NCBI GenBank assembly: GCA_028292485.1
Contig: JAQGMG010000019.1
Span: 1 to 62,417, forward strand
DNA length: 62,417 nucleotides
From: Rhodocyclales bacterium
Lineage (GTDB): Bacteria > Pseudomonadota > Gammaproteobacteria > Burkholderiales > Rhodocyclaceae
Reading direction: 5' to 3'
Shown: in pieces, positions 7,612 through 18,470 of the stretch
Position numbering within the stretch: position 1 is the stretch's first letter
Layout of the letters: each line of letters begins with the position of its first letter
The notes under the pieces: generated by a model
Database searches by the model: none
What the model was told of the DNA's origin: nothing
Seen by the model: only the letters and a program-made list of their open reading frames with translations
Translations under genes and position numbers: made by a program

Positions 7612-9909
7612 CTAGAAAATCTGGCCGAGCTGAAACTGGAATTTCTGCGTATCGTCGCCTTCCTTCTTGTTGAGCGGGAAGCCAATACTGAATTTCAGAG
7701 GACCGACCGGCGAAGTCCAGCTGAATGCAAATCCGTACGAGAAACGCAAATCGGAAAATCGTATCTTGTCACCCGTGCCCCACACCTGACCACCATCGAG
7801 GAATGTGCTCAGGCGTGTGCTGCGGTCCTTTTCCTTCATGCCCGGCATAGGAAAAAGGTACTCAACGCTGCCGGTCAGCTGACGGCTGCCACCGATAGCC
7901 TCGGTGTCGCCTGTGCCACTCGCATTCAATACCCTCGGGCCCAATGACGACTCGCGGTAACCCCGCACCGTCCCTATGCCACCCGCATAATAATTCTTGT
8001 AGAACGGCAGGGATTTTCCGCTGTAGCCGCTCGCCCATCCCAGATCAGCGGCCAGCATCAGCGTGGTGCTCGTCGTCACCGGCATGAAATTCTGTATCGC
8101 ATAGCCAAGACGCACATAGCGCAATTCGGCCGGTGGTATTGCCACTTCAGAATAGACTCGCTGGTATGAGCCCTTGGTCGGGTAGACGAAACTATCGCGA
8201 TGATCGCGCGCCCAGCCCGCGCTGCCCAGAAGAGTCGTTGCGGAGTCGCCGTTCTGATCGACAAATGCTCTGTACTTGACGGGACTGTCGTCAAAGATGT
8301 TTACGGTGGTGTTGTCGATCGACAGCCCGAAGTTGACGGAGTCATCTTCGGAGATCGGCACACCAAAGCGCACGCCCGTGCCAAAAGAGCTTGTTGCATA
8401 GCGGCCGACCGACAGCTCACCGGTATCCACCTTGCGCTGGTAAAGATCAAATCCCCTGCTCACACCATCCTTTGTGTAATAGGGGTTTGTATAGGACAGG
8501 CTCAGGCTTTGATTGACCTTGCCCGTGCTTCCCTGGAAGGTCAGGGAATTGCCCGAACCAAACAGGTTGTTTTGCGATATCGAACCGCTCAGCACCACTT
8601 TCTCGGTTTGTGAAAAACCGACACCGAGAGACAGATTGCCCGTGGAGCGTTCCTTGACCTTCACGTCGAGATCAACCTGATCGACCGTTCCCGCAACAGG
8701 TTGCGTATCGACCGTAACCTCGTCAAAAAAGCCAGTACGATCAATGCGCGTTTTCGAACGGTCGACCCGTTCGCGGTCATACCATGAGCTTTCCATCTGG
8801 CGAATTTCGCGACGGATGATTTCGCCATCGGTGCGATTATTACCGGCAATATTTATGCGATTTACGTAGGCGCGTCTGCCGGGGTCAATGAAGAAGGTAA
8901 GCGCCGCCGTGCGGGTGGCTTTGTCGAGCTCCGGGATCGGATTCACGGTTGCAAACGCATAGCCGTCATTGCCCAGACGATCAGACAACTTCTTGGACAC
9001 ACCATTGATGTGCTCGCGGGAAAAGGTTTCTCCCGGCTTGATATCAACAAATTTCGACAGCTCGGTTTCGGGTACCAGAAAATCGCCCGCCAGCTTTACC
9101 GTGGACACCTGGTAGGGAACACCTTCGCTGATGGCAATCGTAATATACACATCGCGCTTGTCCGGCGTAATCGACACCTGGGACGAGTCGACATTGAAAT
9201 CGGCATATCCGTGATTCAAATACCAGGATCTGATTTCTTCAATGTCGCCCTGCAGCTTCTGTTTGGAGTAGCGATCGTCCTTGGTCCACCATGAGAACCA
9301 GCCTCCCTCGGACAGGGACATCAAGCCCAGCAACTTGCTCTCGGAATAAGCGGAGGCGCCGATGATATGCACCTGCTTGATGGTTGCAACTTCGCCTTCC
9401 TGAATGTCGATATTGATAGCGACGCGATTGCGCTCCAGCGGAGACGCAGTGGTGCGCACACTCAGCGCGTAATAACTCTTGGTGAGATACAGCTGCTTGA
9501 ACTCCTGCTCCACCTGATCCAGAACCGAGCGGTCGAAATTCTTCGACTCGGAAATGCCGGCATCCTTCAAGCCCTTCAACAGCACCTCGGTGGAAAATTC
9601 CTTGTTGCCCGAAATCGTGATTTTCGCAATCGCGGGCCGCTCGTCCACGACGATTACCAGCACATCCTTGTCTGACTCTATGCGCACGTCCTTGAAGAAG
9701 CCCGTTGCATACAGCGCCTTGAGTGCCTGGCTGACGCGTTGATCGTCCACCGTATCGCCAATGCGGATTGGCAAATAATTGAAGACAGTACCCGCCTCGA
9801 CGCGCTGCGCACCTTCAACGCGGATATCTTTCACCACGAAAGGTGTGATGGCAAAAGCAAAAGGTGAGAACAATGCGGCAAGCGCCGCAGAGATAATTGT
9901 CTTGGTCAT
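7612..9909 (-). CDS. bamA: Outer-membrane protein assembly factor BamA
   Basis: BamA is the central beta-barrel of the Bam complex that folds outer-membrane proteins. The 765-residue protein has a signal peptide (MTKTIISAALAALFSPFAFA), five POTRA domains (about 23-420, e.g. FVVKDIRVEGAQRVEAGTVF in the first) and a 16-strand barrel. The conserved loop-6 VRGY motif is in GTVRGYRESSLG, and the barrel ends with the usual aromatic residue (QLGQIF). The start shares one base with the rseP stop (TGATG). Confidence 0.97.
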   Translation of the reverse strand: MTKTIISAALAALFSPFAFAITPFVVKDIRVEGAQRVEAGTVFNYLPIRIGDTVDDQRVSQALKALYATGFFKDVRIESDKDVLVIVVDERPAIAKITISGNKEFSTEVLLKGLKDAGISESKNFDRSVLDQVEQEFKQLYLTKSYYALSVRTTASPLERNRVAINIDIQEGEVATIKQVHIIGASAYSESKLLGLMSLSEGGWFSWWTKDDRYSKQKLQGDIEEIRSWYLNHGYADFNVDSSQVSITPDKRDVYITIAISEGVPYQVSTVKLAGDFLVPETELSKFVDIKPGETFSREHINGVSKKLSDRLGNDGYAFATVNPIPELDKATRTAALTFFIDPGRRAYVNRINIAGNNRTDGEIIRREIRQMESSWYDRERVDRSKTRIDRTGFFDEVTVDTQPVAGTVDQVDLDVKVKERSTGNLSLGVGFSQTEKVVLSGSISQNNLFGSGNSLTFQGSTGKVNQSLSLSYTNPYYTKDGVSRGFDLYQRKVDTGELSVGRYATSSFGTGVRFGVPISEDDSVNFGLSIDNTTVNIFDDSPVKYRAFVDQNGDSATTLLGSAGWARDHRDSFVYPTKGSYQRVYSEVAIPPAELRYVRLGYAIQNFMPVTTSTTLMLAADLGWASGYSGKSLPFYKNYYAGGIGTVRGYRESSLGPRVLNASGTGDTEAIGGSRQLTGSVEYLFPMPGMKEKDRSTRLSTFLDGGQVWGTGDKIRFSDLRFSYGFAFSWTSPVGPLKFSIGFPLNKKEGDDTQKFQFQLGQIF

Positions 9910-11279
9910 CAGCCTGGGCCGGGAAACTGGCGATTGATGTCGTTAAAAAAGGCCAGCAACATCAGGCCCCCGAGAAGCGCAAAGCCTGCGTTTTGTCCGA
10001 GCTGCATGATGCGCTCCGACAACGGCTTGCCGCGAATGAATTCGATCACATAATACAGCAAGTGCCCGCCGTCCAGAATCGGCACCGGCAGCAGGTTGAG
10101 CACGCCGAGACTGAGGCTGATCAATGCAATGAAACTGATGTAGGGTTCGATACCCGCCTGGGCACTTTTGCCTGCGTAATCGGCGATGGTAATCGGCCCG
10201 CTGACATTGCGCAGCGACAGCTCGCCCGTGACCATGCGCCACATTGCCTTGAGGCTGAACGTGGTCATCGCCCAAGTCTGGTTGAGCGCATGCGACATCG
10301 CGCCCAGCAGACCGTAGCGCACTTCGACGAGATTTTCCCGGCTCGCTTCAGCGGGTCTTTGTGGGCCAATGCCGACGCGCCCGCGCGCGGGACTGGAGTC
10401 TTTGACCAGTTCGGGCGTGGCGCGCAATGTCAATTCCTGCCCCTGTCGCCGCAATACGATCTCGACGCTCTGCCCGGGCTTGCGGGCAATGGCTGCAGCA
10501 AACTCATGAAAGAACGCGGTGGGCTCGCCGTCGACCCGCAATATTTCATCGCCGGGAAAAATGCCGGCGCGCGCACCGGGGCTGCCCGGCTCGACTTCGC
10601 CCACAATCATCGGCAGACGCGGCACTGGTATGGAGATACCGAGCTGCGTCATCGGATCCGGCTGGCGATCATCAATCTTCACGCCCTTCAATGACAGATC
10701 ATGCAGGATCTGTGCTCCGCTTGCAGTGGTCGCCTCGATTTGCAGCGAGCGGCCGTCCAGCGCTGCGTCAACGACGGCCCAGCGCAGATCCGTCCACGAC
10801 TGGATCGGCTCGCCGTCGATCTTGCTGATGCGCTCTCCGGCGATCAGACCCGCGCTCTCGGCCGCGGACGGGCTCTTGATCGTACCGATCACCGGCGCAA
10901 GTTCGGTGGTACCGATCATGAACAAGACCCAGTACGCGGCAATGGCCAGCAGGAAATTGGCTGCAGGCCCGGCCACGACGATCATCGCGCGCGACAGCAG
11001 CGGCTGGCTCTGAAAGGTACGATGCTGTTCGTCCGGCGCAACGCCACCTTCCTGATCGTCAATCCAGGATACATAGCCGCCCAGGGGCAATGCCGAGATG
11101 GCCCATTCGGTTTGATCTCGCCCGAACCGACGCGACCAGACGACACGGCCAAAGCCGAGCGAGAAACGCTGAACCTTGACGCCACACCAGCGTGCCACGA
11201 GGTAGTGACCCAGCTCGTGGATCAGGACGAGAATGCCAAGGGCAAATACAAAGGCCAGAATGGTGTGCAACAGTTGCAT
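9909..11279 (-). CDS. rseP: Site-2 zinc metalloprotease RseP
   Basis: The 456-residue inner-membrane protease carries HELGH at residues 21-25 (zinc ligands H21 and H25, catalytic E22) in the first transmembrane helix. Two PDZ domains follow in the periplasmic part (about 110-300), and the second active-site motif PILDGGHLLYY is near 395-405. RseP performs the second cut of the anti-sigma factor RseA in the sigma-E envelope response and clears remnant signal peptides. Its place directly before bamA is conserved, linking envelope stress sensing with outer-membrane assembly. Confidence 0.96.
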   Translation of the reverse strand: MQLLHTILAFVFALGILVLIHELGHYLVARWCGVKVQRFSLGFGRVVWSRRFGRDQTEWAISALPLGGYVSWIDDQEGGVAPDEQHRTFQSQPLLSRAMIVVAGPAANFLLAIAAYWVLFMIGTTELAPVIGTIKSPSAAESAGLIAGERISKIDGEPIQSWTDLRWAVVDAALDGRSLQIEATTASGAQILHDLSLKGVKIDDRQPDPMTQLGISIPVPRLPMIVGEVEPGSPGARAGIFPGDEILRVDGEPTAFFHEFAAAIARKPGQSVEIVLRRQGQELTLRATPELVKDSSPARGRVGIGPQRPAEASRENLVEVRYGLLGAMSHALNQTWAMTTFSLKAMWRMVTGELSLRNVSGPITIADYAGKSAQAGIEPYISFIALISLSLGVLNLLPVPILDGGHLLYYVIEFIRGKPLSERIMQLGQNAGFALLGGLMLLAFFNDINRQFPGPG

Positions 11280-11281
11280 GC

Positions 11282-12499
11282 TTAGCTCCGCGTGGTGGCC
11301 AATGATGAAACCATTGGCTGGGCGATAGACGCCACAGCGGCTCGCGCACCTGCTCGTGCTTCTTTGTCGGCTTCCATCACGGCACCGAGATCGGACAGAC
11401 GATGTGCCGGCAAGTTCTCCAGCACCTCGGCAACGACCTGCGCGATCTGATCGAAGCGCAATTCACCCTCGAGGAAAGCGGCGACTGCCACTTCGTTGGC
11501 AGCATTCAAGGTCGTAGGGGCACTATGTCCGATACGCAAGGCTTCATAGGCCAGCTCGAGGCAGGGAAAGCGCTGCAAGTCCGGCTCTTCAAACGTGAGT
11601 CGGCCAACACGACACAGGTCCAGCCCCGATACGCCGGAATCGATGCGTTCGGGATAACTCAGCGCGTATGCAATCGGCGTGCGCATGTCCGGATTGCCGA
11701 GCTGCGCCATGACTGAGCCATCCACGTAGTCAACCATCGAATGGATCACGCTCTCCGGATGAATCAATACGCTGATACGCGAGGCCTCGACACCAAACAG
11801 CCAGCGCGCCTCGATGATCTCGAGCCCCTTGTTCATCATCGTCGCCGAGTCGACCGAGATCTTGCGCCCCATCACCCAGTTCGGATGGGCGCAGGCCTGG
11901 TCTGGTGTCATGGCTGCGAGCTGTTGCAGGGGCGTCAGGCGGAAGGGCCCGCCCGATGCCGTCAGGACGATACGACGCACACCGCAATGCTGCAGTCCGT
12001 AATCGAAGCCGGCAGGCAAAGACTGGAAGATGGCATTGTGTTCGCTGTCGATGGGCAGCAGCGTAGCGCCACCATCGCGAACTGCATTGATGAACACCTC
12101 GCCGGCCATCACCAGCGCTTCCTTGTTGGCCAGCAGCAGACGCTTGCCCGCGCGAGCGGCGGCGAGCGATGAGGAAAGACCTGCGGCGCCAACGATGGCT
12201 GCCATCACCGTCGTAACGTCGGCAGCAGCCGCCACATCATCGAGCGCGGCAGCGCCATGCAGCACCTCGGTGGCGGAGCCGGCACCCAGCAATTTGCGCA
12301 GCGCCTGCGCTTCGCTGTCGCCGGCCACGACGGCGAAACGCGGTGCAAACTGCCGGCACTGCTCAGCCAGACGCTGTATCTGCGAATTGCCTGACAAGGC
12401 GAAAATTTCGAAGCGCTCGGGGTGACGTGCCACGACGTCGAGCGTGCTGACGCCAATGGAGCCGGTGGCACCGAGAATCGTCAGTATCTGTTTCTGCAT
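11282..12499 (-). CDS. dxr: 1-deoxy-D-xylulose 5-phosphate reductoisomerase
   Basis: Dxr (IspC) converts DXP to MEP with NADPH, the committed step of the MEP isoprenoid pathway. The 405-residue protein shows the NADPH-binding [18 protein letters not shown] at the N terminus, [13 protein letters not shown], the metal-binding [15 protein letters not shown] and [17 protein letters not shown]. Length and motifs are standard. Isoprenoid precursors feed UppS, encoded two genes upstream. The gene is 2 bp from rseP. A gap of 80 bp separates it from cdsA. Confidence 0.97.
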   Translation of the reverse strand: MQKQILTILGATGSIGVSTLDVVARHPERFEIFALSGNSQIQRLAEQCRQFAPRFAVVAGDSEAQALRKLLGAGSATEVLHGAAALDDVAAAADVTTVMAAIVGAAGLSSSLAAARAGKRLLLANKEALVMAGEVFINAVRDGGATLLPIDSEHNAIFQSLPAGFDYGLQHCGVRRIVLTASGGPFRLTPLQQLAAMTPDQACAHPNWVMGRKISVDSATMMNKGLEIIEARWLFGVEASRISVLIHPESVIHSMVDYVDGSVMAQLGNPDMRTPIAYALSYPERIDSGVSGLDLCRVGRLTFEEPDLQRFPCLELAYEALRIGHSAPTTLNAANEVAVAAFLEGELRFDQIAQVVAEVLENLPAHRLSDLGAVMEADKEARAGARAAVASIAQPMVSSLATTRS

Positions 12500-12579
12500 C
12501 GTTGCGGCAAACCTGACGGCAAAGTTCTAGGCGAAATCCAGGAAGACAACCACGTCGGCTCCCACAGACCTTACGGCTC

Positions 12580-13380
12580 TTACTGATAGATCAGCCACAG
12601 CATACCTGCCAGTGGCAAGGTGGCCAGCAGACTGTCGACGCGATCGAGAATGCCGCCGTGGCCTGGCAAAAGATCACCACTGTCTTTCACGCCAGCATGG
12701 CGCTTGAGCAACGATTCGAAGAGATCACCAAAAACGCTCAGACAGGTGAATACGAGCGACAAGCCCAGCAGCACCGGCAGACCCACCCGGCCAGCGATAG
12801 CAGGAGCGCACAGGAATAGTACAAAAGCATACAGAGCGACAGCGACCACCGCCCCGGCCACGCCCTCGCGGCTCTTTCCCGGGCTGATCGTTGGCGCCAG
12901 CTTGGTACGTCCCCACTTGCGCCCGACAAAAAATGCGGCGATATCCGCGATCCAGATCGGCAGCAAACACGCGAGCAACAGCAGGGGCGACCCACGGCGC
13001 AGCTCGATCAGGGCCAATGCCGCTGGAATAAAAATCAGCAGGCCATAGCCAAAGCGCGCATAGACGCCCTCGAGACGCAAATTGAAGCGCAGGAAAACCG
13101 GTACGGAGAAAGCCCACAGCGCAAGCGCTGCGACATAGGCTGCACCCAGCAGTATCGGATCCGACCTGGTAAAGCTCCATGCGATGATGGGCGCTGCCGC
13201 GAGCACGCCAAAGACATGGCGACCGACCGTACTGGCGCCAATGAGCCGACTCCATTCTCCAGTCGCAAGCCACACGACAACTGCAACACTCAGGCCCCAC
13301 GCCCAGTCGGGCAGGAAGAACATCAGTAGCAGAAGAGCAGTCGCAAGCCCGCAGGCCGTCATGATCCGGGTCTTAAGCAT
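12580..13380 (-). CDS. cdsA: Phosphatidate cytidylyltransferase
   Basis: CdsA makes CDP-diacylglycerol from phosphatidate and CTP at the inner membrane. The 266-residue protein has several hydrophobic helices and the diagnostic C-terminal signature [20 protein letters not shown] followed by GILDRVDS. The frame continues open into uppS, but the start at 13380 ([19 protein letters not shown]) gives the family length and an 8-bp overlap with the uppS end, so the two genes are coupled. Confidence 0.95.
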   Translation of the reverse strand: MLKTRIMTACGLATALLLLMFFLPDWAWGLSVAVVVWLATGEWSRLIGASTVGRHVFGVLAAAPIIAWSFTRSDPILLGAAYVAALALWAFSVPVFLRFNLRLEGVYARFGYGLLIFIPAALALIELRRGSPLLLLACLLPIWIADIAAFFVGRKWGRTKLAPTISPGKSREGVAGAVVAVALYAFVLFLCAPAIAGRVGLPVLLGLSLVFTCLSVFGDLFESLLKRHAGVKDSGDLLPGHGGILDRVDSLLATLPLAGMLWLIYQ

Positions 13381-14164
13381 GCTTGGCAGAATTTCCGTCG
13401 CTGCTGTCGAGTTGTTGCACTTGTTCGCTGGTGCGACCAAAGCGCCGCTCGCGCTGTTGATAGGAACGAATCGCCTCATCGAAAGCCGCTTCGTCGAAGT
13501 CAGGCCACAGGCGATCGGTAAAGTAGAACTCGGTATAGGCCAACTGCCAGACCAGGAAATTGCTGATGCGCTGCTCACCACCCGTACGGATGAAGAGGTC
13601 GGGCTCCGGCGCATCGGCCAGGCAGAGGAAAGGAGCGAGGTCGGTTTCGGTATAGGCGTCGCGCTTTTCCGGGTGTGCTGCGACCATCTGGTTGATGGCG
13701 TTGAGAATATCCCAGCGCCCGCCATAGTTCGCCGCCACCGACAAGGTCAGCGCCGTATTGGCCGCAGTCAGCGCCTCGGCTTCACGAATGGTCTTGACCA
13801 GCACTTCATCGAAGCGCGACAGGTCGCCAATGATGCGCAGGCGGATATTGTTCTTGTGTAGCCGCGCCACCTCGCCCTGCAAAGCCTGCAGAAAGAGGTT
13901 CATGAGGAATGAAACCTCGTCCTGCGGGCGACGCCAGTTTTCCGAGCTGAACGCGAACAACGTGAGGTTCTCGACGCCACGCTCGATGCACAGACGCACC
14001 ATGGTGCGCACAGTTTCGACACCCCGTTTGTGGCCCGCCACGCGCGGCAGGAAACGTTTGCGTGCCCAGCGGCCATTGCCATCCATGACAATGGCAATGT
14101 GCTGCGGCACCGCCGACGTTTCGGGAATTTCGCGCGTAGAGCTGAATAAACGCGACAAGGGCAT
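13373..14164 (-). CDS. uppS: Undecaprenyl diphosphate synthase
   Basis: This cis-prenyltransferase elongates farnesyl diphosphate to the C55 lipid carrier used in peptidoglycan and O-antigen synthesis. The 263-residue protein has the catalytic MDGNGRWA motif near residue 28, [14 protein letters not shown], and the C-terminal [20 protein letters not shown] with the substrate-binding Arg and Ser. The first 20 residues and the last 15 extend slightly past the core. It lies between frr and cdsA. Confidence 0.96.
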   Translation of the reverse strand: MPLSRLFSSTREIPETSAVPQHIAIVMDGNGRWARKRFLPRVAGHKRGVETVRTMVRLCIERGVENLTLFAFSSENWRRPQDEVSFLMNLFLQALQGEVARLHKNNIRLRIIGDLSRFDEVLVKTIREAEALTAANTALTLSVAANYGGRWDILNAINQMVAAHPEKRDAYTETDLAPFLCLADAPEPDLFIRTGGEQRISNFLVWQLAYTEFYFTDRLWPDFDEAAFDEAIRSYQQRERRFGRTSEQVQQLDSSDGNSAKHA

Positions 14165-14220
14165 TGTGGCCGGGCTCCGCGCGAAAAGGTGAATAGACGA
14201 CTAGTGGAGTATGTGACTGA

Positions 14221-14778
14221 CTAGATTTGCATCAGGTCTTGCTCTTTCTGAGCAAGCATCTTGTCTACTTCGGTAATGTATTTATCGGTGAGCTTCTGCA
14301 CATCGTCCTGGGCACGGCGCTCGTCATCCTCGCCAATTTCCTTGGACTTGAGCGCATCTTTCAGCGAGGAGTTTGCATCGCGGCGCAGGTTGCGGATAGC
14401 AATCTTGGCGTCCTCGCCTTCGCCACGCACGACCTTGATGAGATCACGGCGGCGCTCTTCAGTCAGCGCAGGCATCGGCACACGCACGACGTCACCGACG
14501 GTCGAAGGGTTCAAGCCGAGATCGGAATCGCGAATGGCTTTTTCCACTTTGCCGAGCATGCTCTTTTCCCAGGGCTGCACTCCGAGCGTGCGTCCGTCCA
14601 GCAAGGTCACGTTTGCGATTTGCGACAGCTGCGTCATGGAACCGTAGTAATCGACGTGAATGTGGTCAAGCAAACCGGTCGACGCACGACCAGTGCGGAC
14701 TTTGCCGAGGTCGTTTTTCAACGCCTCGATCGATTTCTGCATCTTGCTTTCAGTGTTCTTCTTCAGCTCGGGAATCAT
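14221..14778 (-). CDS. frr: Ribosome recycling factor
   Basis: RRF, with EF-G, splits post-termination ribosomes. The 185-residue length is exactly typical. The sequence shows the conserved [23 protein letters not shown] with the essential Arg, [10 protein letters not shown], and [15 protein letters not shown]. An AGAGG site is placed a few nt before the ATG. It lies downstream of pyrH in the conserved rpsB-tsf-pyrH-frr order. Confidence 0.97.
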   Translation of the reverse strand: MIPELKKNTESKMQKSIEALKNDLGKVRTGRASTGLLDHIHVDYYGSMTQLSQIANVTLLDGRTLGVQPWEKSMLGKVEKAIRDSDLGLNPSTVGDVVRVPMPALTEERRRDLIKVVRGEGEDAKIAIRNLRRDANSSLKDALKSKEIGEDDERRAQDDVQKLTDKYITEVDKMLAQKEQDLMQI

Positions 14779-14812
14779 CTCATTACCTCTAAACTCGGCC
14801 TCAAAACAACCT

Positions 14813-15526
14813 CTAAACGTGAACCAGTGTGCCTTCGTCCTCGCCCTTCACGACGCGCAACAAGGCACCCGGCTTGAAAATACTGAAGACCTTGATCGGC
14901 AGCTTCTGATCGCGGCATAGCGCAAATGCCGTCGCATCCAGCACTTGCAGATTACGCGCAATCGCTTCGTCGAAAGTCACCGTCGCATAACGCGTCGCGG
15001 TCGGGTCCTTTTTCGGGTCAGCCGTATAGATACCGTCAACCTTGGTTGCTTTCAAGACAATCTGTGCGCCGATCTCGCTGCCACGCAGTGCTGCAGCCGT
15101 GTCCGTGGTAAAGAACGGGTTACCGGTACCGGCGGCGAAGATGACGATCTTGCCCTCTTCCAGATGGCGAATCGCACGACCACGGATGTAAGGCTCGACC
15201 ACCTGATCGACACGCAGCGCCGACTGCACACGTGCCGTCAAACCTGCATGGCCGAACGCGTCGGCCAGCGCCATCGCGTTCATGATGGTTGCCAGCATGC
15301 CCATGTAATCAGCGGTGGCGCGGTCCATGCCGGAAGCCGCGCCGGCCATGCCACGAAAGATATTGCCGCCGCCAATCACGATGCCGACTTCCACGCCGAG
15401 GCGTGCAACTTCGGCCACATCCGCCACGATTCCCGAAACCACCGACTGGTTGATGCCATAGGCATCGTCTCCCATCAGTGCTTCACCGGAGAGCTTGAGC
15501 AGTATGCGTTTGTAGGCAGCGGCCAT
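14813..15526 (-). CDS. pyrH: UMP kinase
   Basis: PyrH phosphorylates UMP to UDP as a hexameric amino acid kinase-fold enzyme. The 237-residue protein shows [33 protein letters not shown], the [20 protein letters not shown] helix and [31 protein letters not shown] site precedes the ATG. It lies between tsf and frr as in most proteobacteria. Confidence 0.97.
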   Translation of the reverse strand: MAAAYKRILLKLSGEALMGDDAYGINQSVVSGIVADVAEVARLGVEVGIVIGGGNIFRGMAGAASGMDRATADYMGMLATIMNAMALADAFGHAGLTARVQSALRVDQVVEPYIRGRAIRHLEEGKIVIFAAGTGNPFFTTDTAAALRGSEIGAQIVLKATKVDGIYTADPKKDPTATRYATVTFDEAIARNLQVLDATAFALCRDQKLPIKVFSIFKPGALLRVVKGEDEGTLVHV

Positions 15527-15547
15527 CTTTTCTTCCAGAAAAATTGA

Positions 15548-16447
15548 TTAACGGGCGGCAGCAGCGGCAGCGGCTTGTGCAGCCACTTCAGCGGCGAAGT
15601 CATTCACTTTCTTCTCGATGCCATCACCGACGATGTACAGCGTGAAGCTGGCCACCGATGCGGACTTGGACTTCAGAAGTTGCTCGATGGTTTGCTTGCC
15701 ATCTTCGGCCTTCACGAATACCTGGCTCAGCAGCGTCACTTCCTTGAGGAATTTCTGCACCGTACCTTCAGCGATCTTGGCGAGCATCTCTTCCGGCTTG
15801 CCGGATTCCTTGGCCTTCTCGATAGCCACGCGACGCTCGGTTTCAATCAGCGCCGCATCAACGCCCGAAGCATCCAGTGCCTTCGGCTTGCTGGCGGCGA
15901 TATGCATGGCGATGTCGCGGCCGAGGCCTTCTTCACCACCCACCACATCGATCAGCACGCCAACCTTGGCGCCGCCGTGAATATATTGCGCAGCCTTGCC
16001 CTGCGCTTCGACACGCTTGAAACGGCGAATGCTCAGGTTCTCACCGATCTTGCCGATCAGCGCGACGCGTACTGCGTCAACGGTCGAGCCTTGCAGCGGC
16101 AAAGCGGCAATCGCGGCCACGTCTGCAGGATTTTGCGTCGCCACCAGCTCGGCGACCGACTTGCAGAAAGTCAGGAAGTCGTCGTTCTTGGCAACGAAGT
16201 CGGTTTCGCAGTTCACTTCCACGATGGACGCCAGCTTGCCATCTGCGGAGATGTAAGTTGCAACGATGCCTTCGGCGGTGACACGGCTGGCAGCCTTGCC
16301 GGCCTTGTTGCCCAGCTTCACACGCAGGATTTCTTCAGCCTTGCCCAGATCGCCATCGGCTTCGGTCAGGGCCTTCTTGCATTCCATCATCGGCGCGTCA
16401 GTCTTGCCGCGCAGCTCAGCCACCATACTTGCGGTAATTGCCGCCAT
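15548..16447 (-). CDS. tsf: Elongation factor Ts
   Basis: EF-Ts exchanges GDP on EF-Tu. The 299-residue protein has the N-terminal UBA-like domain ([21 protein letters not shown]...), the core motif [13 protein letters not shown] that contacts the EF-Tu nucleotide pocket, and a C-terminal domain ending in an Ala-rich tail. A strong AAGGAG site lies 6 nt before the ATG. It follows rpsB after a 150-bp gap with a hairpin that may reduce read-through. Confidence 0.97.
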   Translation of the reverse strand: MAAITASMVAELRGKTDAPMMECKKALTEADGDLGKAEEILRVKLGNKAGKAASRVTAEGIVATYISADGKLASIVEVNCETDFVAKNDDFLTFCKSVAELVATQNPADVAAIAALPLQGSTVDAVRVALIGKIGENLSIRRFKRVEAQGKAAQYIHGGAKVGVLIDVVGGEEGLGRDIAMHIAASKPKALDASGVDAALIETERRVAIEKAKESGKPEEMLAKIAEGTVQKFLKEVTLLSQVFVKAEDGKQTIEQLLKSKSASVASFTLYIVGDGIEKKVNDFAAEVAAQAAAAAAAR

Positions 16448-16528
16448 GCTTTGCTCCTTAATTTTTCAATCAGACCACCACGCACGAATCCATTTCGATT
16501 CGATGCAAGGCGTAAATACGATGCACAT

Positions 16529-16578
16529 AAAAACAGCCGGTTGCGCCAGGTGTCTATTGACGCCCACGCCCCCGGCTG
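16529..16578 (-). terminator. Hairpin with U-tract between rpsB and tsf
   Basis: On the minus strand, CAGCCGG (16572-16578) pairs with CCGGCTG (16534-16540) across a 31-nt GC-rich loop and is followed by five T (16529-16533). It lies just after the rpsB stop. A partial terminator or attenuator would set the rpsB:tsf ratio. The long loop makes efficiency uncertain. Confidence 0.5.
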
Positions 16579-16597
16579 CGATTTTCAGGTTGCCTTG

Positions 16598-17350
16598 TTA
16601 CGCTTGTTCAGCAGCACTTTCCTGCACTTCGACGAAATCGTCGGAAACAGCTGCAACAATATCCTGCACCAGGTTGTTCTTGCCTTCGATCACCGCATCT
16701 GCAATGCCTTGGGCATACAGACGGATGGCGCGGCTGGAATCGTCGTTACCTGGAATAACGTAATCGACGCCTTCCGGGCTGTGGTTGGTATCGACCACGG
16801 CCACGACCGGAATGCCCAGCTTCCTGGCTTCGGTGATGGCGATCTTGTGGTAGCCGACGTCGATCACGAAGATCGCATCAGGCAAACCATTCATGTCCTT
16901 GATACCGCCGATGGACTTCTGCAGCTTCTCGAGTTCGCGCTTGGCCATCAGGGCTTCTTTCTTGGACAGGCGATCTTGCGTGCCTTCCTCGAACATTTGC
17001 TCCATTTCCTTGAGGCGCTTGATCGAACCCTTGACCGTCTTGAAGTTGGTCAGCATGCCGCCGAGCCAGCGCTCATCAACGTAAGGCATGCCGGCGCGTT
17101 GCGCTTCTTCGGCGATGATCTCGCGAGCCTGGCGCTTGGTGCTCACCAGCATCACGGTGCCTTTGTTGGCGGCCAGCTTTTTCACGAAGCTGATGGCTTC
17201 GTTGTATTTCTGGAGGGTGGTTTCCAGATTGACGATGTGGATCTTGTTGCGATGGCCGAAGATGTACGGAGCCATCTTGGGATTCCAGAAACGTGTCTGG
17301 TGGCCGAAGTGAACACCGGCTTCCAGCATCTGACGCATTGTCACTGCCAT
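16598..17350 (-). CDS. rpsB: 30S ribosomal protein S2
   Basis: The 250-residue S2 protein is recognised by [59 protein letters not shown] and [20 protein letters not shown]. It binds last to the 30S subunit and recruits S1. It is the first gene of the superoperon, transcribed from a sigma-70 promoter about 150 nt upstream. The leader is long enough to hold S2-responsive structure as known in other bacteria, but I did not identify a specific element. Confidence 0.98.
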   Translation of the reverse strand: MAVTMRQMLEAGVHFGHQTRFWNPKMAPYIFGHRNKIHIVNLETTLQKYNEAISFVKKLAANKGTVMLVSTKRQAREIIAEEAQRAGMPYVDERWLGGMLTNFKTVKGSIKRLKEMEQMFEEGTQDRLSKKEALMAKRELEKLQKSIGGIKDMNGLPDAIFVIDVGYHKIAITEARKLGIPVVAVVDTNHSPEGVDYVIPGNDDSSRAIRLYAQGIADAVIEGKNNLVQDIVAAVSDDFVEVQESAAEQA

Positions 17351-17505
17351 TTTTACTACTCCAATTTTCAGGGTTTAGCCTCCGCCTGCGGTTGCATGCA
17401 AACTGCCATGCACAGCGTCCTGTTCAGAACAAGACGAACCCGATTTCACCGCTGGCGTGCGAATTTGTGCCACCTCAGTTGCAACCGAGGGCGACACAGC
17501 CGAGC

Positions 17506-17535
17506 ATTCTAACAGGCGTGCCCTGCTTATTTCAA
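17506..17535 (-). promoter_or_regulatory. sigma-70 promoter of rpsB-tsf operon
   Basis: On the minus strand, -35 TTGAAA (17530-17535) and -10 TAGAAT (17506-17511) are separated by 18 bp. Predicted transcription starts near 17499, giving a leader of about 150 nt before the rpsB ATG. It lies in the 288-bp divergent gap with map. Confidence 0.65.
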
Positions 17536-17638
17536 GCAAACCCTTGCTCTTGGGGCTGCCTCCCCGCCCCTTTGCATTGCCCCGCCCTGCCAAGTGCGCT
17601 AGCCTTGGAGGCTTCCTTGTTTCACAAAGTGCTGCTGT

Positions 17639-18463
17639 ATGAGCGTCGTCATCAAGACCCCCGACGAGATCGAAAAAATGCGCGTCGCCGGCCGCCTGGC
17701 CTCCGAAGTGCTCGATTTCATTACTCCGCACGTCCAGCCGGGTGTCACGACCGAGGCGCTGGACAAGCTTTGCCACGACTATATGGTCAATGTGCAAGGC
17801 ACCATTCCCGCCCCGCTGAACTACTGCCCGCCTGGTTATACGCCGTATCCGAAATCGGTCTGCACTTCGGTCAATCATCTGGTCTGTCATGGCATTCCGG
17901 GCCCGAAGGCCTTGAAGAAGGGCGACGTACTCAATATCGATGTGACAGTCATCAAGGATGGTTTCCACGGCGATACGAGCCGCATGTTCATTGTCGGCGA
18001 CGCGAGCATCCAGGCCAAACGCCTGGCCCAGATCACTTATGAATGCATGTGGTTGGGCATTGCCGCAGTGAAACCGGGCGCTACGCTCGGCGACATCGGC
18101 CACGTCATACAGAAGCATGCCGAAAGCGCCGGATTTTCGATCGTGCGCGAATTCTGCGGACACGGCATCGGCCGCCAGTTTCACGAAGAGCCGCAGATCG
18201 TTCACTACGGGCGCCCTGGCACCGGTCTGAGCTTGCGGGAAGGCATGATCTTCACCATCGAACCGATGATCAACGCGGGCAAGGCGGCGATTTCCGAATT
18301 GCCCGATGGCTGGACCATTGTCACGCGCGACCGCTCCCTGTCGGCGCAATGGGAGCACACGCTCGTTGTCACGGCCGATGGCGCCGAAGTACTGACCGTT
18401 TCTGCAGGATCTCCGCCAGTGCCCGATATCGTGAGCGGTGCCGGCATCCGTCTGGCCAGTTGA
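17639..18463 (+). CDS. map: Methionine aminopeptidase, type I
   Basis: Map removes the initiator Met from new proteins. The 274-residue protein has the pita-bread motifs: CTSVNHLVCHGIPGPKALKKGD, NIDVTVIKDGFHGDTSRMF with two metal-ligand Asp residues, FCGHGIGRQFHEEPQIVHYG with the ligand His, and GMIFTIEPMIN with a ligand Glu. It is divergent from rpsB, the standard arrangement, and is followed after 7 bp by glnD. No strong ribosome site is close to the ATG. Confidence 0.97.
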   Translation: MSVVIKTPDEIEKMRVAGRLASEVLDFITPHVQPGVTTEALDKLCHDYMVNVQGTIPAPLNYCPPGYTPYPKSVCTSVNHLVCHGIPGPKALKKGDVLNIDVTVIKDGFHGDTSRMFIVGDASIQAKRLAQITYECMWLGIAAVKPGATLGDIGHVIQKHAESAGFSIVREFCGHGIGRQFHEEPQIVHYGRPGTGLSLREGMIFTIEPMINAGKAAISELPDGWTIVTRDRSLSAQWEHTLVVTADGAEVLTVSAGSPPVPDIVSGAGIRLAS

Positions 18464-18470
18464 CCGCAGC

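Noticed and set aside
15575-17512. 645-codon open frame on the plus strand opposite tsf and rpsB
   Set aside because: It is the antisense shadow of two certain genes; the predicted protein is His/Leu/Arg/Gln-rich without domains.
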